Positions 7,298 to 12,581 of a stretch of 12,581 nucleotides of DNA are shown one piece after another. The notes under the pieces are model-generated. The model did not search any database. It was not told where the DNA came from and saw nothing but the letters and a program-made list of their open reading frames with translations. Source of the DNA: an uncultured Alphaproteobacteria bacterium (GTDB lineage: Bacteria; Pseudomonadota; Alphaproteobacteria; UBA7887). The stretch covers positions 1 to 12,581 of the forward strand of contig CAJWOI010000043.1 in NCBI GenBank assembly GCA_913044255.1, read 5' to 3'. Every line of letters starts with the position of its first letter. The stretch's first letter is position 1. The position numbers and the translations under genes were made by a program.

Positions 7298-8200
7298 TCA
7301 ACCTTTTGTAGCGCCAGAAGTTAGTCCTGCGATGTAGTAATCCATCAAAAAAGCATACAAAATCACGGGGGGCGCTGCCGCCAACAATGCCCCAGCCATC
7401 AAGCCACCCCAGTGGAATACATCTCCTTTGATTAGAGTGGTCACAGTGCCGACTGTCAGCACCATTTGATTATCACTATAAATATAGGCAAGCGGATAAA
7501 GAAACGACGCCCATGACACCGTAAATGCAAAAATTGTAGCTGCGATAAGACCTGGTAATGCTACTGGAATGAATACCTTTAATAACATCTGCATATGGTT
7601 TGCGCCGTCGATTAAAGCGGCCTCATCCAGTTCCTTCGGAATGGATGCAAAATAACCAATCATGATCCAAGTGCAAAAAGGAACAGTCAGCGTTGGGTAC
7701 ACCAGCACCAATACCCAATACGAATTTAGAAGACCTAACCCACCGACGATCTTGAACAAGGGGATAAACAAAAGTGAGTCGGGCACTAAATAGACAAGGA
7801 ACACACCAGTTGCAATCACACCCGAACCCCAGAAACTTAACCTTGAGAGCGCATAAGCCGCTAGGACACTAATCACCATAGTGATCGCAACCACGAAAGT
7901 AGCCACAATAACCGTATTTTTAAAATAGATGAGGAACGCTGTTTCAGTAAGCAAGTGCGTGTAATGTTCAGTAGTAATGCCCTGCTCGATAAGCCACGGA
8001 TTCGTCGCCAAATTGGCAATTTCCGCGTTTGTCTTTAGTGATGTCACCAGCATGTAGAATGGTGGGCAGAGAAAAAAGATCACGAAGATAATTAAGCAAG
8101 CGTATGATGCAAATAATGCCCAGCGGCGGTTTGCATGAAGACTGGTTTTTGAACCCAGCAAGGCGCTCAGGGCACCGTTATTCCTCACGATATTGGTCAT
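7298..8200 (-). CDS. ABC importer permease, MalG/UgpE (CUT1) type
   Basis: A 300-residue inner-membrane permease. About six hydrophobic segments are visible, beginning with FASYACLIIFVIFFLC (about 30-45), followed by a periplasmic stretch and a core from about 94 to the C-terminus. The cytoplasmic EAA loop, which docks with the ATPase, is EAALIDGA (193-200) followed by Ile211-Pro212 in KVFIPVALPG, close to consensus. The C-terminus (LMDYYIAGLTSGATKG) is the usual ending of MalG-type subunits. Its ATG at 8200 overlaps the stop of the upstream permease gene in an ATGA, indicating coupled translation. A short palindrome (8210-8223) lies just upstream of its ribosome binding region. It pairs with the other permease to form the heterodimeric channel. 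Substrate cannot be deduced. Confidence 0.95.
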   Translation of the reverse strand: MTNIVRNNGALSALLGSKTSLHANRRWALFASYACLIIFVIFFLCPPFYMLVTSLKTNAEIANLATNPWLIEQGITTEHYTHLLTETAFLIYFKNTVIVATFVVAITMVISVLAAYALSRLSFWGSGVIATGVFLVYLVPDSLLFIPLFKIVGGLGLLNSYWVLVLVYPTLTVPFCTWIMIGYFASIPKELDEAALIDGANHMQMLLKVFIPVALPGLIAATIFAFTVSWASFLYPLAYIYSDNQMVLTVGTVTTLIKGDVFHWGGLMAGALLAAAPPVILYAFLMDYYIAGLTSGATKG

Positions 8201-9132
8201 ATGCTCACCGTACGCTGGCGTACATTGCGCAAAATCACGAACGCCAAGATGGCAAGAGCTGGGAACATAAATAATGAGACGGCCGCACCGAGAGGTATGT
8301 CCCCAGACTCAATACCCACCCTAAATGCATACGTGGAAAACAAATGCGTTGAGTTACGGGGACCTCCCTGTGTCAAGACTCGCACGATATCGAAATTTGC
8401 AAATGTCACAATGATCGAAAAAAGTATAGTAATGGCTATGATATTGCGCATCATCGGCAAGGTGACGTGAACTAATTTCTGCCACGCGCTCGCCCCATCG
8501 ATGGATGCAGCCTCATATAATTCTCCTGGAATGGATTTGAGTGCAGCTAAGTACATAATCAGAAAAAAAGGCGCCCCGACCCATACGTTTACCAGGATGA
8601 CTGAAAACCGAGCCCAAAAAACATCGCTTAACCAAGGTACCGCAGGTACCGCAAATTCTTCGAGTAGCCAGTTAAAAGCGCTGTAGGTAGGTTCGAACAG
8701 CCACCACCAACCAAGCGTTGAAAGAGCAGGGGGAATTACCCATGGCACCAGCATCATACCGCGCCATTTCCGCTGACCTTTGCTCGGAATAGTATTTACG
8801 GCGTGTGCTGCAATGAAGCCGATCAATGCCTTAAATATGACCGCCACCAATGCGAACAGAATTGATTGTTGAACCACAAGCCAGAATGTCTCTCGCTTGA
8901 ATAGAAAGAGGAAATTGCCAAATCCGACGAATGCAGTCTCAGCTTTATTCAACATCGAAAGGTAAATGGAATAGGCGAACGGATATGCAACCAAACAAGT
9001 GATGAGTGCCAAAAGTGGAAAACACATCATCACCGCAATGGTAGAACGCTGTCTTAACCAAAGATAAAACGCACCTCCACGAATGGAAGGCTGTGGTTTA
9101 GGAAACTCTCTGGAGACCCCACTGACTGTCAT
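8197..9132 (-). CDS. ABC importer permease, MalF/UgpA (CUT1) type
   Basis: A 311-residue inner-membrane permease. The first membrane segment is at about 31-60, with later helices around 86-112, 125-146, 176-198, 230-250 and 282-301, giving the six-helix MalF/UgpA-like core without the large periplasmic insert of E. coli MalF. The EAA loop is EAASIDGA (207-214) followed by Pro226 in VTLPMM, close to consensus. The segment VRVLTQGGPRNSTHLFSTYAF (250-270) is typical of this subunit class. The ATG at 9132 is preceded by an AAGG at suitable distance, 24 bases after the binding-protein gene. Its end overlaps the next gene by 4 bases. Residues 161-166 (AVPAVP) come from a 9-bp tandem duplication in a periplasmic or loop position. 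Confidence 0.95.
   Translation of the reverse strand: MTVSGVSREFPKPQPSIRGGAFYLWLRQRSTIAVMMCFPLLALITCLVAYPFAYSIYLSMLNKAETAFVGFGNFLFLFKRETFWLVVQQSILFALVAVIFKALIGFIAAHAVNTIPSKGQRKWRGMMLVPWVIPPALSTLGWWWLFEPTYSAFNWLLEEFAVPAVPWLSDVFWARFSVILVNVWVGAPFFLIMYLAALKSIPGELYEAASIDGASAWQKLVHVTLPMMRNIIAITILFSIIVTFANFDIVRVLTQGGPRNSTHLFSTYAFRVGIESGDIPLGAAVSLFMFPALAILAFVILRNVRQRTVSI
8636..8653. repeat. 9-bp tandem duplication inside the MalF-like gene
   Basis: GGTACCGCA occurs twice in direct succession, encoding Ala-Val-Pro twice on the minus strand (residues 161-166 of the permease). It keeps the reading frame and lies in a predicted loop, so it looks like a tolerated small in-frame duplication rather than a regulatory element. 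Confidence 0.6.
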
Positions 9133-9156
9133 ACTGATAGCCTTACTGCCTGCAAT

Positions 9157-10509
9157 TTACCTGCGCATAATTCCTTGTAATTCATTTTCCGCCCAGCCAA
9201 TCGCATCATCGAATGAGTCACCGCCTTGAGTGACGCGCGCAACCAAGTTGGGGAGAATGCCTTGCGCACTTATTTGCGCGGCATATTCAGGGGGTGCCGG
9301 ATAACCCGCCGCCATCGGTTGTTCATCACCCCTTATGGGATAATTGTAAAGCACCCCTTTCGGCGGCTTTGATTTGTCCCACAAGTCGTTGCTTTTGTAG
9401 TGGGAAATGATCAGAGGAATATCGAACCCTTGTGCTGCCGATACCAACGTATCGACGACATCTCGTCTTGCCACGTAACGTAATAAATCTTTGGCAGCAG
9501 ATATGTTTTCTGAAAAGTCCCAAATTCCCCAAAAGAATGGCGTGTCAGCGCGGAAGCGGCCTTTCGGACCGCGCGGAGCATCATGGTGCCAAACCTGTTT
9601 TGCGACCTCCGGATTATCGCGATTCGCTACGGCCCAAGCAGATGGCGGGTTGAAAATTACCGAACCCTTCCCAGAAATCAGCCAGCGATTGTTGCTGGCA
9701 TCGTCCCACGCGTACACGCTTTCAGGCATATATTGGGTCAGCCGAGATAGATATTCTAACACCGTACGGATTTCATCTGAATCGACAGTGATATCAACGG
9801 ACTCACTTACGACCTCCGCACCATACGCTGCGAACAGAGCACCCAACCACTGGTTTCCATCGGGAGTTGGCGCTATCGGAGCCCCAAACGATGTCCCGGC
9901 TGCATGAAGTTTTGCCGCAGCATCAAGAAATGCATCATAGGTCCAGCTTTCCACTAATGCCGGGTCACGCGTATCACTGCCTGGGAAAATTGATTTTAAG
10001 TCCACTCCCGCATACCTTTCGTATAAGTCGAGACGGGACACAGACGCATAATTCAGTGAACCTTGCGGCGACGGTGAAGCAAGCCATGCATTATCTAGGT
10101 AAGCCAGAAATTTGGCCGATGGACTGAGAGCACCATGCTCCGAAATGATATCTTCAACCACATCATCGACTGGCTCCAATCGATGCCGAAACATGGACGG
10201 AAACCAAAGTGGCTGCACGTAAATATCATGTCCTGTCTTCGCCCGTGATTCCGCCTGCGCGGTTAACAATAATTTATTTCCAATCGAAGTAATGAAATCA
10301 ACAGTCACCTCGATACCATTGGCAGCACCCCAATCTTCACAAATTGTGCGGAGCACTGCATTTGCACCTGGCACCCAATGATCCCATGCACCCACGTGCA
10401 ACGTTCCTGCCGAGCTAGCTGTCTTAACATATGGCATGGCGAACGCGGCCGCCCCAGCAGCCGTCACGGCCCTTAAAAACTGACGGCGTGACCGTTTTGT
10501 CTGTACCAT
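9157..10509 (-). CDS. ABC importer substrate-binding protein with Tat signal (family 1, CUT1 type)
   Basis: A 450-residue periplasmic binding protein that delivers substrate to the permeases encoded downstream. The N-terminus shows a twin-arginine signal: SRRQFLR at residues 7-13, a hydrophobic stretch AVTAAGAAAFAM, and a likely cleavage site after Ala34 (SSA-G). Tat export implies folding before export. The mature part begins TLHVGAWDHWVPGANAVL and has the look of the extracellular solute-binding family 1 fold, with conserved-looking stretches such as GHDIYVQPLWFPSMF and KGSVIFNPPSAWA. I start at the ATG at 10509 because GGGGGA lies about 9 bases upstream, whereas the longer TTG start at 10542 would put 11 odd residues before the Tat motif. 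There is no lipobox cysteine. Family 1 proteins bind sugars, polyols, glycerol phosphate or oligosaccharides; which one applies here is unknown. It is the first gene of the operon. Confidence 0.93.
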   Translation of the reverse strand: MVQTKRSRRQFLRAVTAAGAAAFAMPYVKTASSAGTLHVGAWDHWVPGANAVLRTICEDWGAANGIEVTVDFITSIGNKLLLTAQAESRAKTGHDIYVQPLWFPSMFRHRLEPVDDVVEDIISEHGALSPSAKFLAYLDNAWLASPSPQGSLNYASVSRLDLYERYAGVDLKSIFPGSDTRDPALVESWTYDAFLDAAAKLHAAGTSFGAPIAPTPDGNQWLGALFAAYGAEVVSESVDITVDSDEIRTVLEYLSRLTQYMPESVYAWDDASNNRWLISGKGSVIFNPPSAWAVANRDNPEVAKQVWHHDAPRGPKGRFRADTPFFWGIWDFSENISAAKDLLRYVARRDVVDTLVSAAQGFDIPLIISHYKSNDLWDKSKPPKGVLYNYPIRGDEQPMAAGYPAPPEYAAQISAQGILPNLVARVTQGGDSFDDAIGWAENELQGIMRR

Positions 10510-10824
10510 AGTCCATTCCCCCGTGTAGACACGATTATCCAACTGTCTTATGAAACTCAGGCAACCAGCCGCTCCCGAACCTCATCGTGGGACAGGTTTT
10601 CGGCATCGTCAACTGATTCCCTCTGCAAACCCTTGTCTTAATTGTAAAAAGGAATATTTCAAACTTAGTAGTTTTGGTTTTCGCAGCAATATCTGATTTC
10701 AGTAGTGCACCTAAAATTTACCAATGGGTGATAAACTCAGCACCAATACCTTTCTGAGGTTGATGGATCTGCAGCACTTGAACTTGATCATTTCAGAACT
10801 GCACCGAATTAAAGGGACCTACCA
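10510..10824. promoter_or_regulatory. Divergent regulatory region between ABC importer operon and aquaporin
   Basis: This 315-base gap carries the promoters of both divergent units. On the minus strand TACAAT (10646-10641) could be a -10 for the importer, but no matching -35 is visible. For the aquaporin, AAGGGA (10812-10817) is a good ribosome binding site before the ATG at 10825. Possible regulator sites between 10660 and 10760 include the inverted repeats AAACT/AGTTT (10661-10674) and CTCAG/CTGAG (10736-10740 and 10754-10758), and two direct ACCAAT copies at 10720 and 10742, 22 bases (about two helical turns) apart. None matches an operator I can name. I found no convincing gene here; short frames on both strands lack good starts. 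Confidence 0.45.
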
Positions 10825-11520
10825 ATGAACCTATTTGACATGCCACGGCGCCTAGTTGGTGAGGCCATAGGAACGGCATTGTTGCTCGCCGCTGTTATCG
10901 GCTCAGGGATAATGGGAGAAACACTTTCAGCCGGAAATGATGCGATTGCATTACTTGGTAATACTATTGCTACTGGTGCGATGTTAGCAGTGCTAATTAT
11001 AGTTTTTGGACCTGTATCGGGAGCTCACTTCAATCCGGCAGTCACATTATCGTTCCTGATACGAAAAAAAATTACGCCTCCCCAAGCTGCATGTTATATC
11101 GTGACACAAATTATCGCCGGCATACTCGGTATGTTGGCCGCGCACGCGATGTTTGACCTTCCACTCGCCCAACTTTCCACAAACGAACGTAGTGGGTTTG
11201 GACAATATCTCGCGGAAACAATAGCCACATTTGGTTTGGTAGCCACAATTCTGGGTTGCGTTCGGTTTAGACCCGATGTTACGGGCTATGCCGTAGGTCT
11301 GTACATCACTGCCGGTTACTGGTTCACTTCGTCAACGTCGTTTGCAAATCCAGCCGTTACTATTGCGCGCACTTTCACAAATACTTTTTCCGGCATTGCT
11401 TTGAACGATGTTCCCGCTTTTATCGTCGCCCAACTGATCGGCGCAGTTCTCGCAACCATCCTATTTGGGTGGCTTCTTGGAAAAGAAAACCCAACGGTGC
11501 ATGATGAAAAGGGCGACTAA
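10825..11520 (+). CDS. MIP-family aquaporin, AqpS-like
   Basis: An inner-membrane channel of 231 residues with the two half-helix NPA signatures intact: SGAHFNPAV (NPA at 70-72) and SFANPAVTIAR (NPA at 175-177, selectivity-filter Arg182). Six membrane spans are evident: about 10-30, 42-62, 86-108, 127-146, 153-170 and 196-218. The overall look, including RRLVGEAIGTALLLA, HAMFDLPL and GLYITAGYWFTSSTSFANPA, matches the AqpS-like group, known from rhizobial arsenic resistance operons where the channel conducts arsenite or methylarsenic. There are no ars genes in the window, so it could equally be a water, glycerol or small neutral solute channel. It is divergent from an ABC importer and has its own AAGGGA ribosome binding site. 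The gene is full length and convergent with the racemase gene, 36 bases away. Confidence 0.94.
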   Translation: MNLFDMPRRLVGEAIGTALLLAAVIGSGIMGETLSAGNDAIALLGNTIATGAMLAVLIIVFGPVSGAHFNPAVTLSFLIRKKITPPQAACYIVTQIIAGILGMLAAHAMFDLPLAQLSTNERSGFGQYLAETIATFGLVATILGCVRFRPDVTGYAVGLYITAGYWFTSSTSFANPAVTIARTFTNTFSGIALNDVPAFIVAQLIGAVLATILFGWLLGKENPTVHDEKGD

Positions 11521-11556
11521 ATCTTCGCCGATATCCCCGATGTGACGTTCAGGATT

Positions 11557-12581
11557 CTAGTCCCCCTCCTGCCATCCAACTATATTTTCCTCCTCTAAGC
11601 TATCTATCTCTGCCTCCCTAAATCCCCATTCCAAGAGACCATCACGCGTGTTTTGGCCGTATCCCGGCGCTGAACCTTTCACTGAACCTGGAGTTCGACT
11701 AAAACGAGGAGCAGGATTTGGTTGAAAAACACCCTCGACATCGGCGAACGTGTTACGTGCTTGATTGTGCGGGTGGTTTGGCGCTTCGTTAAACGTTAGG
11801 ACGGGCGCAAAGCAAACGTCTGACCCTTCCATGATTTCGCACCATTCATCCCTTGTCTTGGTTTTAAATATCGACTCAAAACGAAGGTGCATCTCCGGCC
11901 AATGGGCTTTATCATGCTGTGCCGGAAGGGTTTTTTGGCCCTTTAGGCCTGTTTTTTCCAGGAGTAAATCGTAGAATTTAGCCTCTATTGACGCTACAGA
12001 AATGAATTTTCCGTCCTTTGTCTCATAGCAACGATAAAATGGGGCACCACCGTCAAGTATATTGTCCTGGCGTTCATGGGAATAGTCACCAACTGCTGCC
12101 ATACCGTACATAGCTAGCGCCAAATACGCGGAACCTTCCGTCATTGAGATATCAATGACCTGTCCCTCTCCAGAATTTCTTGCTTCATAGACACCTGCCA
12201 AGATACCAAGTGCCATAGACATCGCGCCGCCCCCCATATCCGCAACCACGTTCAATGGAGGCGTCGGCAATTCCTTCGGGCCAATGGCATGGACTATCCC
12301 AGTAAGCGAGAGATAGTTAAGGTCGTGCCCCGCAGCAAGTGCCAGCGGCCCAGTTTGGCCCCAGCCCGTCATACGCGCATAGATTAATTTTTTATTTCTG
12401 GGAAAGCATTCTTCGGGGCCAATACCCAGCTTCTCAGTGACCCCAGGTCGGAACGGATCCACAAGCACATCCGCATCCTCAGTAAGGCGCATCACCGTTT
12501 CAATGCCCTTGACATGTTTGAGATCGATAGACACAGACTTCCTGCCACGCCGCAATAGATCCGTGCGCCGATCGCGTGGCA
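11557..12581 (-). CDS. Alpha-methylacyl-CoA racemase-type CaiB/BaiF family enzyme, 5' end outside window
   Basis: The reading frame stays open through the right edge, so the N-terminus (by comparison about 40 residues) is missing; the visible part has about 340 residues and ends at TAG (11559-11557). A TTG at 12555 is internal, not the start. The enzyme probably interconverts R and S 2-methylacyl-CoA thioesters, which lets branched-chain or sterol-derived acyl chains enter beta-oxidation. Motifs typical of the racemase branch are present: RRGRKSVSIDLK, RPGVTEKLGIGPEEC, LIYARMTGWGQTGP, AGHDLNYLSLTG, LDGGAPFYRCYET, and PAPRFSRTPG near the C-terminus. Residues expected to be catalytic in M. tuberculosis MCR (His126, Asp156, Glu241) have counterparts here in AGHDLNY (His codon at 12325-12327), VVADMGGG and SIEAKFYD, with matching spacing. 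This favours racemase over a CoA-transferase. Confidence 0.93.
   Translation of the reverse strand, partial: PRDRRTDLLRRGRKSVSIDLKHVKGIETVMRLTEDADVLVDPFRPGVTEKLGIGPEECFPRNKKLIYARMTGWGQTGPLALAAGHDLNYLSLTGIVHAIGPKELPTPPLNVVADMGGGAMSMALGILAGVYEARNSGEGQVIDISMTEGSAYLALAMYGMAAVGDYSHERQDNILDGGAPFYRCYETKDGKFISVASIEAKFYDLLLEKTGLKGQKTLPAQHDKAHWPEMHLRFESIFKTKTRDEWCEIMEGSDVCFAPVLTFNEAPNHPHNQARNTFADVEGVFQPNPAPRFSRTPGSVKGSAPGYGQNTRDGLLEWGFREAEIDSLEEENIVGWQEGD

Noticed and set aside
9491..9907. Plus-strand 138-codon open frame opposite the binding-protein gene
   Set aside because: It is the antisense of a clear binding-protein gene, with no ribosome binding site or recognisable domain.
10537..10608. Minus-strand 23-codon ATG frame upstream of the binding-protein gene
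   Set aside because: No well-spaced ribosome binding site, no hydrophobic or recognisable pattern, and it competes with the equally short frame on the same strand.
10557..10628. Minus-strand frame with a protein-like acidic/helical composition (…ESVDDAENLSHDEVRERLVA) in the importer/aquaporin gap
   Set aside because: Only 23 codons from a TTG, with a stop codon a few codons upstream and the only purine run 1 base from the TTG. Could be a gene remnant, but there is not enough to call it.
10550..10696. Plus-strand 48-codon ATG frame in the same gap
   Set aside because: No ribosome binding site and a composition without any recognisable feature; it runs over probable promoter sequence of the divergent importer.
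12555..12555. TTG at 12555 as the start of the racemase-type gene
   Set aside because: The frame remains open upstream to the window edge, and the residues just before it continue the family pattern; about 40 N-terminal residues including the Rossmann-like start are missing.

Overview
The window looks like a compact stretch of bacterial chromosome, probably from an alphaproteobacterium of moderate GC content, perhaps marine. That placement is an inference from the character of the ABC1-kinase, KANL3/TEX30-type hydrolase and AqpS-like aquaporin proteins; no rRNA or other phylogenetic marker is present. Genes are tightly packed, with ATGA overlaps and gaps of a few bases inside operons and short gaps between convergent genes. 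I see no insertion sequence, integrase, phage gene, CRISPR array, tRNA or rRNA.

Left part (1-1016): the left edge cuts a minus-strand thiolase whose first 26 residues resemble 3-oxoadipyl-CoA/acetyl-CoA thiolases (PcaF/PaaJ type). A divergent gap of about 130 bases separates it from a plus-strand pair: a possible 35-residue single-helix membrane peptide, and an alpha/beta hydrolase with a likely TTG start 6 bases after the peptide's stop codon.

Centre-left (1017-6069): a minus-strand pair encodes an oligoendopeptidase F-type M3 metallopeptidase followed by an ABC1/UbiB-type atypical kinase. The kinase Shine-Dalgarno sequence can pair with the bases directly before its start codon, and the peptidase stop codon lies in the loop, which suggests translational coupling. 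Divergent to this pair is a long-chain fatty acyl-CoA synthetase.

Centre-right (6203-10509): a four-gene minus-strand operon encodes a complete CUT1-type ABC importer, in the order Tat-exported substrate-binding protein, two permeases and a MalK/UgpC-like ATPase. The substrate cannot be read from sequence. No regulator or catabolic enzyme sits beside the operon.

Right part (10510-12581): a 315-base divergent regulatory gap separates the importer from an AqpS-like MIP channel on the plus strand. The channel converges on an alpha-methylacyl-CoA racemase-type CaiB/BaiF family enzyme that runs off the right edge, with its N-terminus missing.

Together the window encodes acyl-CoA metabolism (thiolase, acyl-CoA synthetase, racemase), solute import (ABC system, aquaporin) and housekeeping (peptidase, ABC1 kinase, hydrolase). 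I did not find a convincing previously undescribed system. The most notable observations are the stop-codon-in-loop hairpin at the peptidase/kinase junction, the small membrane ORF coupled to the hydrolase, and the importer/aquaporin divergent arrangement.
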